From Symsagittifera roscoffensis (lineage: Eukaryota; Xenacoelomorpha; Acoela; Convolutidae), in contig NC_087071.1 in assembly GCF_963678635.1 (NCBI RefSeq), positions 42,484,153 to 42,548,152 of the forward strand: 64,000 bases of DNA. The letters run 5' to 3'. This document shows positions 56,100-64,000 of this stretch, one piece after another. The first letter of the stretch is position 1. Each line of letters opens with the position of its first letter. Both the position numbers and the translations under genes were made by a program. Under the pieces are notes generated by a model that saw only the letters and a program-made list of their open reading frames with translations, searched no databases and had not been told where the DNA came from.

Positions 56100-57254
56100 A
56101 ACTCAAGTTACAATAATTGATACAGAAATTATTCCCAGTCACCACATAGAAACAATAACCGTTATCCCGATTCTAAACATCGATATGGAAGTAACACACC
56201 AAAACATCAAAGACACATTAATCAAGTACAAAAAATTGAAGAAACAACTTCAGACCCCCCAGGTAATGATGACACAGGAAGTAATGAACTACAACTAAAT
56301 CACATTAATTGTGAATGATCAGACACTGAGAGTGATACAGGTAATACCATCTCTGTAAATATGATAAAAGTCGAAAACGACTATGAACCTATCATATACG
56401 AACAACCTTTTACTTCACATATATATGAAAATCAATTGGAACTCCTTCATAATTACTACATTGAACCTTTTAATAATAATACTCAAACTACACAAGAAGT
56501 AAACGAAATTAGCAAGGTAATTAAACCTAATAAAAAAGATGAAATACAATGCTCAAACACAAAACATATTTATCAAAATATACAAAAAGAACAACCAAGA
56601 ATAAAAATTTGGACAATCCCATTTCTCTTAGAGAGTCCAAGAAGTAAAGAATTTCAACGACCAGATCTTGAAATTGATTTTTTAATCGACTCAGGAGCAG
56701 AATCAAATATAATTAATATTCCCACATGGAATGAAATTAAAACACTACACCCAAATTTAACACCCCTTGAAACATCTAGTAAATTGGTAACAGCACAAGG
56801 ATCAACATTAGTAAACTATGGAAAAATCCAATTATTCCTCCTTCCCACAAGAACAATGGAACAAAACATGATTTTGAACAAGCCGTTTAAACAAACATTT
56901 CATATTACTGATATTAAGCACAATATCATTGGCATACCATTTATTACTAAATATATACCAACAATAAATATCTTAAATAGTAAAATCCAAATCAAAGACA
57001 AATATACAAAAACAAAAAACACAGCCTTAACATTCTTCCAAAGATTAAACAAACAACCACCATTTTTCTCAAAATTTTACCCCATTTACAATCAAAAACG
57101 GAAACATCTGAAACCAGTATCAGGAAATATATATAATTTTTTAATGAAACAAGTTCATCAGTATGACAAAGTCAAAACAAACAACAACTTTTCATGTCAG
57201 ACTTCGAATTTAAACCTATTCACAAATTTTTCAAAATTACAATCTCATCCATAA
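56100..57254 (+). CDS. Aspartic protease (end of Gag-Pro frame)
   Basis: In the same frame as Gag, after TGA codons at 56097, 56118 and 56316, an open stretch runs from about 56319 to 57254 (first ATG 56361). The protease core is DFLIDSGAESNII with catalytic DSG at about residue 110 of the ATG-started piece, and the second hallmark HNIIGIPFI at about 195. The last about 90 residues are a linker. The frame overlaps RT by about 60 bases in the -1 register, with a slippery heptamer in the overlap. Confidence 0.85.
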
Positions 57255-58483
57255 AATACTCAAAAAATACGAATTCCGATATTATTTCATTACATGTGTA
57301 TAACAATACACCATATCAAATAACATTACCTTTAGGACTTTTAGGGTATTGCGAAACAAATGCTACAATTTCACCTATAATTGAAGTAGCCTATCGAGTA
57401 AATAATATATTACAACTATTAGATATTTGTCAATCAACAATTCTTAACGAAGAATTATCCATAAATAATATAATAAGTAATGAAAAAAGAAATACAGATT
57501 ATTTCACAAAAACACCATATTTTAAACCGACATTTAATATAACAAATAACACAAAAGAACAACAAAATTTTTTAACAATGTTTAATTTTCAACACTCACA
57601 AATCACACAAGATGAATTTGACATATTAGCAAAACAACTGTTAAAATATTCAACAGTCTACGCAACATCAAAATTTGACGTTGGAATAATCAGTTCATCA
57701 CTACATCTCCCATTAAAACCTGATGCAGTGTTCAAAAAACAAAGAGCAAGTAAAGTACCGATTCACTTACACGACAAGGTAAATAGATTACTTATAGATA
57801 TTTTAGAACAATACGAAATTATCTCACCGGTAAATAAAGAAGAACAACCAAAAGAAAACACCTTCATTAACCCTGTTATCATTCTAGCAAAAGGTGAATC
57901 ACTAAAAATAGTTTTAGACGCTAGATACCTCAATTCACTAATTGACGAATCAAAATGCAATTGGCCTATTGAACCAATACAAGTTATCTTAACAAAGATA
58001 AATGGTAAATACTTCACAACCGCAGATATGAATAGTTCATATAATCAAATGCCACTAGATGAACAATCACGACGTTTAACACAATTTGTTATTGGAAATC
58101 AACAAAATGAATTTGATCGCTTATTCTATGGAATATCCATAGGACCAGCAGCTTTTTCAGCTTTCATGAGTAAAATTTTTAGACCATTAATACTCAAGAA
58201 AAATGCAATCACCTATTTAGACGATGTTTTTATGCAATCACAAACCAAAGACGAAATGTTTACAGTTTTAGAAGAATATCATAAAATACTTCAGAACGAA
58301 AATCTGAAAGCAGCCCCCGATAAATCACACTTCTTTTTAACACGCGTTAAATTTTTAGGACATAATATTGAACGAAACACTATCACTCTATCAAAATCAC
58401 GCATTGATGCAATCCAAAAACTTCAACCACCTACAAATAAAAAGAAAATCCAAGAATTCCTTAAATTTCTTAAATTTCCTTAA
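57194..58483 (+). CDS. Reverse transcriptase of the env-bearing gypsy element
   Basis: This frame has about 430 codons, entered by frameshift, so the ATG at 57194 is probably not used. An N-terminal linker of about 180 residues is followed by the RT: VPIHLHDKVNRLL (about 193), KIVLDARYLNSLI (about 238), TTADMNSSYNQMPL (about 274), YGISIGPAAFSAFMSKIF (about 317) and catalytic YLDDVF (341-344). The FLGHNIE..TITLSKSRIDAIQKLQPPTNK connection follows. The frame ends in a short tandem repeat that disrupts the conserved QEFLG...NFL segment. The catalytic residues are present. Confidence 0.9.
   Translation: MSDFEFKPIHKFFKITISSIKYSKNTNSDIISLHVYNNTPYQITLPLGLLGYCETNATISPIIEVAYRVNNILQLLDICQSTILNEELSINNIISNEKRNTDYFTKTPYFKPTFNITNNTKEQQNFLTMFNFQHSQITQDEFDILAKQLLKYSTVYATSKFDVGIISSSLHLPLKPDAVFKKQRASKVPIHLHDKVNRLLIDILEQYEIISPVNKEEQPKENTFINPVIILAKGESLKIVLDARYLNSLIDESKCNWPIEPIQVILTKINGKYFTTADMNSSYNQMPLDEQSRRLTQFVIGNQQNEFDRLFYGISIGPAAFSAFMSKIFRPLILKKNAITYLDDVFMQSQTKDEMFTVLEEYHKILQNENLKAAPDKSHFFLTRVKFLGHNIERNTITLSKSRIDAIQKLQPPTNKKKIQEFLKFLKFP
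57224..57230 (+). promoter_or_regulatory. Candidate -1 ribosomal frameshift site
   Basis: A-AAT-TTT, in the protease frame (ACA AAT TTT TCA), fits the X-XXY-YYZ rule. Slipping back one base enters the RT frame exactly (next codons TTC AAA ATT). The protease stop lies 21 bases downstream. I did not establish a downstream pseudoknot. Confidence 0.55.
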
Positions 58484-58531
58484 TTTCCTTAAATTTCCTT
58501 AGATTTCAAGAATGTTAAATTTCTTAAGTAA
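58447..58531 (+). repeat. Imperfect CTTAAATTTC-type repeat breaking pol
   Basis: Tandem variants of CCTTAAATTTC lie exactly where the RT thumb should continue, and end at 58512, where ATGTTAAATTTCTTAAG resumes the expected reading. The expansion destroys the frame. Confidence 0.8.
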
Positions 58532-59182
58532 ATACGTTTACAAAATGCAATTATACTTAAGACCTTTCAACAACATCCTCAGACAACAAAATAAATTTTA
58601 ATGGACCACTGAACATCAAACACGATTTGAAGAAAAAAAAAGCTTTTGACAGAACAAATTTCAAACACAATTCCAGATCCAAATCAACAATTCTATGCAA
58701 TGTGCGATGCTTCAAATTTTGGCATCGGGGCAGCATTGCTACAATCACATAGTGGAACAAATAAAATGAATCTTATATCAGCAAATTCACGATTATTTAC
58801 ACAAGCAGAGCTACGACTCTCAACTCTAATGAGAGAATGTACAGCTATAATTTACACACTTACAGAATACGAATTTCTGATACTTGGATCAAAACACCCA
58901 ACAGTTCTATTTACAGATCACAAACCAATTATATTTCTCTTTACACAAAAATCAAATCCAAATCATAGAGTTTATAGATTTCAATTAATTCTAATGAAAT
59001 TCCCAAACTTACATATAGTTTGGACAGCAGGAAAAAACCTTGCATTACCAGATTCATTAAGTAGAAATACGCCACCTGAATTACTTACACGAAAAACTAC
59101 AGTTGAAATACCACAAAATAATAAATTATATCTAGCAAAAAATGAAACATCACCCAGAATGCAAATACGCAGTAAAAACTGA
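58512..59182 (+). CDS. RNase H domain (frames broken)
   Basis: From 58512 the frame continues the RT connection but meets a TAA near 58600 and a frame change in an A run near 58635. The second frame (to 59182) holds RNase H: YAMCDASNFGIGAALLQS (first Asp), ELRLSTLMRECTAIIY (Glu), VLFTDHKPIIFL (third Asp), then VWTAGKNLALPDSLSR. It resembles the RNase H of gypsy elements in order and spacing. A +1 shift near 59160 leads to the next piece. Confidence 0.85.
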
Positions 59183-59399
59183 CATTGATCAATCACAAAT
59201 AAATAATCTACAACATTTTCCACTCTACTTAGATTGCCAAAATAATCACTATGAAGTTGATTTACTAGGAACATCAACTTTTAAACCAATTCCATACTCA
59301 GAATGGATAAAAAATAATACTCAACAAAAGAGAATAAAACAACCATCGCATAAAAAAGACTTTTTTCCACTAATTGAAAAAGAAAAATTTGACCGATAA
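59142..59399 (+). CDS. RNase H to integrase linker (fragment)
   Basis: This is a short frame linking RNase H and integrase, with LYLDCQNNHYEVDLLG and FKPIPYSEWIKNN segments. The same segments are recognisable in both decayed pol copies (about 31000 and 34590). A second +1 shift near 59390 (A run) leads into the integrase frame. It is functionally part of the polyprotein. Confidence 0.75.
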   Translation: MKHHPECKYAVKTDIDQSQINNLQHFPLYLDCQNNHYEVDLLGTSTFKPIPYSEWIKNNTQQKRIKQPSHKKDFFPLIEKEKFDR

Positions 59400-61164
59400 A
59401 ATAAACTTATCAGGACCACAAACAAATGATTCAAAATACACAATAAATCAAGTTTTTGACCTCCATGACCAACTTGACACAATTCCCCTATTAAAACTCG
59501 AAATTGACAATATTTTTCTCCCCCCAACAGATAAAATTACACTTGAACTTTTAGAGCAATATCAAAATCTCGATCCAGTAATTAGACAACTAAAATCATG
59601 GCACAAATACAAAACTAAGCCCGTAAAAGCTGATACCACAATTTTAGGAAACAAAACACTTCTCCGATATTTCAGAAAATTTAGCAACACAACAATTAAT
59701 GAAAATACAGATCTTTTAAAATATCAATTAAATGATTCTAAAGTTCACTGTCTACCTTTAAGTATGATACTAATAGCTTTTAGTATCTCCCAGACACAAA
59801 ATACAAATAGACACTCCGGATCAGAAAAAACATACTCGAACTTTACACAAAATTTTTATTTTCCAAATGCACCAACTTGGATAAAAGTATTATGCAATGA
59901 TTGTATAATATGTCACTTGAAAAAACCGTATCCAAATCAAAAACAAATAGCACAAAAACAAGATTTTAAAGGAAAAAGTTTATATTTCAACCATAGAATT
60001 TCATTCGACACGAAAGGACCAATTTCACCATCCTCAGAAGGAAACTCCTATATTATGGTCATTGTTGATGCATTCACACATTATGTAGCACTCAACCCAG
60101 TACCACATTGTAATGCTTATTATGCTTACACAACACTTTATGAACATTGGATAGCAAAATTCGGATTACCCGAAATCCTAGTTACAGACAACGGTACAGA
60201 ATTTATTAATAATGAAATAATCACACTATGCCACTTATACAACATCAAACATAAACCACGTACATCTCATGCACCTTGGACAAACGGTTTAGTCGAAGGT
60301 ATGAACCGTTCACTACAAGAATATCTCAGATGTATTATTAATGGAAATGATACACGATACACAGAATGGTCAGCAGATGTAAAATTATTTCCCTTATCAT
60401 ATAATTCACAAATCACGACAACTTTAGGAATGTCACCATATGAAATGGTTTTTAATCAAAAGCCACGAAAACCAATTATGTTTACAGCAAATGCACATAA
60501 AAAGGCACAAGGTTATTGCCAACCAAATAAAGATTCAATTTTTTACAACTTACCTTTACACAAACATGATGAAGATCATTTTCATCATCCACAATTTCTT
60601 AAATTAGTCTCCGGCACACATACCGAATGGATATTAAATAGAGATAAAAAACACAATGAAATGTACCAAAAAGTAACAAAGAAATTGTTACAAAGGCAAA
60701 ACATTATCAACCAAATTAATTCACGCTTTACACCAGCCACAGATTTAAAAATTGGAACATTTGGTTTTTTACCTAATTTTAATACACATAAAGGAATCTC
60801 TAAAAAATTACAACCACTTCGAAAAGGACCATACCAAAAAATTGCCAAACCCACTGACGTAACGTATAAACTCACAGATTCAACCAAAAAAGAAATTGTT
60901 CAACATCGTAACAATTTATTACCTTACTACCCAAAGGAATACGCATTACGCGAATTAATTCAATTATATTCTTTTACAGGTTTAAAAATTGTTCAAATTC
61001 ATACAGAAAAAGGAACAAATGAACAGGACAACGTTCATCATGAAAAACAAAATCAAAAACAAACCACAACTCAAAACAATACAAAAACGCCAGACCGAAT
61101 AATATCTCAATTAGAAAGAAAAAACAGGAAAAAATTTAAAAAATTTTACCACAAGAACAAGTAG
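59374..61164 (+). CDS. Integrase of the env-bearing gypsy element
   Basis: This frame has 596 codons and is open throughout. The zinc finger has His residues about 145-155 and CNDCIICHLKKP near 174. The catalytic core shows D in ISFDTKGPIS (about 212), D in LVTDNGTEFI (about 272) and E in TNGLVEGMNRSLQ (about 308). The C-terminal domain contains LRKGPYQ (about 485), the GPY/F module, and the HRNNLLPYYPKE end block. A Lys/Gln/Thr-rich tail follows. A frame change near 61160 puts the last residues (FIPQSKILKKVEFQ) in another register ending at 61280. Confidence 0.92.
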   Translation: MKKKNLTDKINLSGPQTNDSKYTINQVFDLHDQLDTIPLLKLEIDNIFLPPTDKITLELLEQYQNLDPVIRQLKSWHKYKTKPVKADTTILGNKTLLRYFRKFSNTTINENTDLLKYQLNDSKVHCLPLSMILIAFSISQTQNTNRHSGSEKTYSNFTQNFYFPNAPTWIKVLCNDCIICHLKKPYPNQKQIAQKQDFKGKSLYFNHRISFDTKGPISPSSEGNSYIMVIVDAFTHYVALNPVPHCNAYYAYTTLYEHWIAKFGLPEILVTDNGTEFINNEIITLCHLYNIKHKPRTSHAPWTNGLVEGMNRSLQEYLRCIINGNDTRYTEWSADVKLFPLSYNSQITTTLGMSPYEMVFNQKPRKPIMFTANAHKKAQGYCQPNKDSIFYNLPLHKHDEDHFHHPQFLKLVSGTHTEWILNRDKKHNEMYQKVTKKLLQRQNIINQINSRFTPATDLKIGTFGFLPNFNTHKGISKKLQPLRKGPYQKIAKPTDVTYKLTDSTKKEIVQHRNNLLPYYPKEYALRELIQLYSFTGLKIVQIHTEKGTNEQDNVHHEKQNQKQTTTQNNTKTPDRIISQLERKNRKKFKKFYHKNK

Positions 61165-61280
61165 AAAAATCGGAACACAGAGAATCATCACGAATTAGAA
61201 ATCAACCACGTAAAAATTACAAAACATTCATCCCACAATCTAAAATATTAAAGAAAGTTGAATTTCAAAAACAACTTTGA

Positions 61281-62117
61281 TTTTAAGAATTAAGAATTTT
61301 TACACTTCAAAATCATTTTGAACTTTCATACTTTCGAGATAACATGCTGACGCATACGCAACAATTTTAGTTCAAATTCAGCCAATAGGATTCACTCAAA
61401 TCCGTCAGCTTCTATATCTCTAACACCAACCTATTAGCCGATAGATATTAAACTCCAGGCATATCTATAACTATAACTTTACAACCTCTAGGGCAAAAAT
61501 AAGCAACCCGCTAAAATTTGACAACTAAAATAAATACCACCATAATATTACAACCCTCCCCTATCTAATAACGCAAAGATCAACAATATTTTCCCAACTC
61601 AGACCTCAAAAACCCTCCAACCAAAAAAGGCGAAATAGCCAAAAGTCGAAAAGGACCATAATCATTTGGCCTAAAGTACAAATAATTCAAAAATACCCCA
61701 GATTGTCTACCAAATAAAAAAAAGCAAAAAAGACCTCCCAAACACCATAAAATTAGCCCCCAACAATTTTTCACAAAACTCAACCCACTTGTCAAAAAAC
61801 CAATAAATAATCCGACCACCCTTGAATCTCATCCCAAACAACAAAAAATATTCGACGAACGAATCATTTCTTAAATGCTTTTCTCTCAAACAGTCAATAT
61901 CTTAAGAAATACAATCTTAAAACTTCTCATAAAATTTTTCATTCTTTTTAAACTTTCGCTAATATTTTTTATTGATAGTTTTGAAGCTTTAATAATCATT
62001 TTAATAATTTTTTGCAATATTTTTTAAATTTTCTACTCCCTATTTGAAATATATCTCCAACTTTCCCAAATCATTGACCACATTATTCACAGGTACGCTA
62101 ATTAAAAGTCTATTTAA
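61281..62117 (+). other. Pol-env spacer
   Basis: This is AT-rich sequence with no supported gene. Homologous spacers follow both decayed pol copies. At 62093-62099 TTCACAG/GTACGC could serve as a splice acceptor or donor just ahead of the small membrane ORF; copy 1 keeps CTCAGGTACG at the equivalent place. Confidence 0.5.
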
Positions 62118-62306
62118 ATGATACGAACAATTTTTAGTAGAACAGATATTTTTTTACTATTCGTAAATTTTATCGCATTTTTATCATCCCTAATCATGAC
62201 AATGTGCAAATGTGTAAAAAAGGCAATAATCACATTCGCCTTAGCAACACTACTTTTAATTCTTTTCATCAAAGAATATTACAACAAACATAAATCTTCC
62301 CACTAG
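62118..62306 (+). CDS. Small two-helix membrane protein (62 aa), unknown
   Basis: It starts at ATG. Residues about 10-30 (IFLLFVNFIAFLSSLIMTM) form one hydrophobic helix, then CKCVKK gives a short basic turn with two cysteines, then residues about 36-51 (IITFALATLLLILFI) form a second helix; the end is basic and polar. The layout is a helical hairpin membrane protein. Decayed homologues sit at the same place after both pol remnants (33733-33890, 37391-37560), so it is a conserved part of the family. It could be an accessory protein (viroporin-like by shape only) or a detached envelope signal/leader. No function can be assigned. Confidence 0.6.
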   Translation: MIRTIFSRTDIFLLFVNFIAFLSSLIMTMCKCVKKAIITFALATLLLILFIKEYYNKHKSSH

Positions 62307-63453
62307 AACAAATTTAATTGGAGACATTTCCAAAATTGCTAACCAACCACCACAACATCAGTCTTCACCGACATCCTCCCAAGAAAACCCAGTCATACCC
62401 ACAACTACTCAAAACCCCCAAACATCCACACGAATTTCTTTCCAAGATAACCCGTACACTTTCGAAAAACGACACGCTTGCTTATTTGAACCACTAGAAC
62501 CAGTTCAGCGACAAGCACCCCTAAGTGAACCAACATATAATTTATAACCCCCACACAAGATTTAAATAGAATAAGAAACATTAGTCAAAACCAAAATACA
62601 GTCGAAATAAATAGACAAATTATACATCCACGAAGAAATAGAAATTTTCAAACCCCCAGAGTTCATTTTGATATACCCCAATCACCAACAACAACTACTT
62701 CAGAAATTTTAAGTAGTACATTACCAGAAACTCCCCCACTCCTTTCACAACGCAGCACCTCAAGTATACCGTCAGATTACTTAGGTTCAACACCAACATC
62801 TGAGCAAATACGTGAAAATCCCTTTAACCCCCCCCCCCCCCCCAATCCCACCGCACGACTACCATATTGGGCAACACACTCATATACACAAGGTGAACTA
62901 AACTTGGTAAATGACCCAATAAATATTTCTTCTGATACAACACTATCATCATTACCAGAAACATTATCACTCCCGTCAACACCATTATTAAGTCAAATCT
63001 CACCGACACTTCTCCCTTTTAATTTTCCAAATAACCTCGACGCTAGATATCGAGAACAATCATCATGAAATATCCCTTTACGATAAGATTGGAACACGTT
63101 CGTAGCACCTCCCCCATTACTTGGACAACATCAAAAAAGTAACCGATTCCACAGTTGGGCACTCAATAGATTACAATATAGACAAGATATCCACGAAGAT
63201 ATTCGAGAACACAATATTCAAATACTTCAACAAAATAGTCTCCAATTAAAATTTGAAATCAAGATCAAACTTAATAATATTGTTCAAGACCCCTACCCAT
63301 TAAATCCACCAAATATAACAGCTCAATCACTACCACCACCATTTATAACCACTGAAGTAATATATAAATACGATATAAATACGAAAAACACAATTGGTTA
63401 CATAACATTTTATATCCCATACTCAGGATTATCATACCAATGTATATTCTAAA
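62307..63453 (+). pseudogene. ORF X between the membrane ORF and env (broken)
   Basis: An open stretch to a TAA at 62545 is Gln/Pro/Thr/Ser-rich with ISFQDNPYTFEKRHACLFE, matching STRNSFQESLYTFEERHALL of the left copies. After a frame change it continues through a 16-base C run (62828-62843). A Ser/Thr/Pro/Leu-rich part follows, then a TGA at about 63066 and a TAA 15 bases on. After that comes a helical part (NTFVAPPPLLGQH, then HSWALNRLQYRQD) and a beta-like end (NTIGYITFYIPYSG). It ends at a TAA at 63450. Preserved order in three copies argues for a real protein of about 380 residues. No family is recognised. Confidence 0.55.
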
Positions 63454-63484
63454 AATATAAACATTTCAACACATCTTTTTTTAA

Positions 63485-64000
63485 ATAATTTCCGACCAAA
63501 ACACAAATCCTTCTCCTCGCACAGGACCCCAGGATTTATTAGTAACACACTATGATTGTGAAGAAAACGAACAAAAAACACTACACAAATATGCAATAAA
63601 TCAACTATCACAATGCGAAACAGAACCACAAGCTATAGAAACTGCAAATGTAATAGCAACATTGTACTCAAAAGCACGAGCAACAAGAGTTACAGGATGT
63701 AAATTTACAGCAACATTTTCCGAAAAGAAAGTACATTGTTCACAAGTTTCCAACGGAAATAAGAACCGACTTGATCATGAATCATTTTACCAAAGTAATA
63801 TAGAACGTCTTTTACACCTAAGCCCCGACGATTGTAAAAACGAATTACTCAGACTAAATCTAACAAGAAATAAAAACACAGACAGAAAAATAGTAAACTT
63901 TCAAGTCTTTGCCGATTCTGTACATCAAGCAGAACTTGAACGATATCAAGGACATATTAAATTAGACGAAAAATATCCATCTAACGGCGCACACGGAAGA
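63485..64000 (+). CDS. Env-like glycoprotein, N-terminal part (runs off window)
   Basis: A frame is open from just after a TAA (63482-63484) to the last base, 172 codons, with no ATG near its start. LVTHYDCEENEQ begins the recognisable part at about 63539, followed by regularly placed cysteines (YDC, SQCE, TGCKF, VHCSQ, DDCKN). The left copies supply the downstream blocks (SGNRSS, FVDTFSRRT, membrane segments), so this should be the start of a glycoprotein ectodomain. A pyrimidine-rich CCTTCTCCTCGCACAG/G at 63509-63525 could be a splice acceptor that joins a leader carrying the start codon. The likely affinity is to chuvirus-type glycoproteins, by motif recall only. Confidence 0.6.
   Translation, partial: MISDQNTNPSPRTGPQDLLVTHYDCEENEQKTLHKYAINQLSQCETEPQAIETANVIATLYSKARATRVTGCKFTATFSEKKVHCSQVSNGNKNRLDHESFYQSNIERLLHLSPDDCKNELLRLNLTRNKNTDRKIVNFQVFADSVHQAELERYQGHIKLDEKYPSNGAHGR

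Larger units (their letters stand above)
50945..64000 (+). mobile_element. Env-bearing Ty3/gypsy element, right copy (runs off window)
   Basis: The order is LTR B, primer site, leader ORF, basic ORF, long gag, protease, RT, RNase H, integrase, small membrane ORF, ORF X and an env-like ORF open at the window end; the 3' LTR is outside. The coding strand is extremely A-rich and G-poor (57001-57060: 33 A, 2 G). Pol is a gypsy type with a GPY/F-like end. Several stops and frameshifts make this copy probably non-functional, but it is the reference copy for the family here. Confidence 0.82.

Noticed and set aside
53652..56318. Alternative genetic code with TGA read as an amino acid
   Set aside because: Other frames in the same element end at TGA normally, and the context at two sites predicts decayed CGA codons.
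62828..62843. Poly-C run as a polypurine tract on the opposite strand
   Set aside because: It lies inside ORF X with no LTR next to it; a homopolymer expansion is simpler.

Overview
This window looks like AT-rich repeat DNA from an invertebrate animal. The evidence is eukaryotic: BEL/Pao and Ty3/gypsy LTR retrotransposons with tRNA primer sites and 5-bp target-site duplications, foldback elements, and a small secreted peptide gene. There are no operons or Shine-Dalgarno spacing. An arthropod fits best (a branchiopod crustacean would be plausible), but nothing here proves it. The only host-like gene I can support is the peptide gene, present in two identical copies.

Layout. (1) 1-7.7 kb: a direct segmental duplication about 4.9 kb apart. 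Each copy carries an 88-residue secreted peptide gene with a twin CX3C motif (minus strand), and the first copy ends at a 200-N assembly gap. (2) 7.7-9.9 kb: sparse DNA with a 50-bp tandem repeat and a long foldback hairpin around an (AT)n core. (3) 9.9-30.2 kb: nested retrotransposons. An old, decayed minus-strand gypsy element can be followed as RT (29.4-30.1 kb), RNase H (19.3-19.7 kb), integrase (18.5-18.9 kb) and tail (18.2 kb, then 9.9-10.6 kb). It is interrupted by a nearly intact plus-strand gypsy (10625-17972, TSD GCGCT) and by a minus-strand BEL/Pao element (19995-28923, TSD ATTCG). (4) 29.0-30.7 kb: an ATAATCGATTAT palindrome cluster and a foldback built from GAGCGGTTT modules. (5) 30.7-50.3 kb: a 5'-truncated, scrambled member of an A-rich gypsy family. 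It has two tandem decayed pol segments, then a 5.05-kb env-bearing unit duplicated in tandem with one further internal 1.66-kb duplication, ending in an LTR at 49937-50338. (6) 50.9 kb to the window end: a more complete member of the same family. Its order is 5' LTR, primer site, leader ORF, a basic ORF, a very long gag, protease, RT, RNase H, integrase, a small two-helix membrane ORF, a novel ORF, and an env-like ORF still open at base 64000.

The most notable system is this last family. It is a Ty3/gypsy element with a retrovirus-like layout whose env-like region does not resemble the baculovirus F-type Env of errantiviruses. Its motifs recall the glycoproteins of chuviruses (negative-strand RNA viruses), which suggests a captured viral envelope gene. 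It also has pre-gag ORFs, a candidate -1 frameshift heptamer between protease and RT, and a conserved LTR hairpin. All copies here carry stops or frameshifts. Coordinates of domain boundaries inside decayed copies are approximate.
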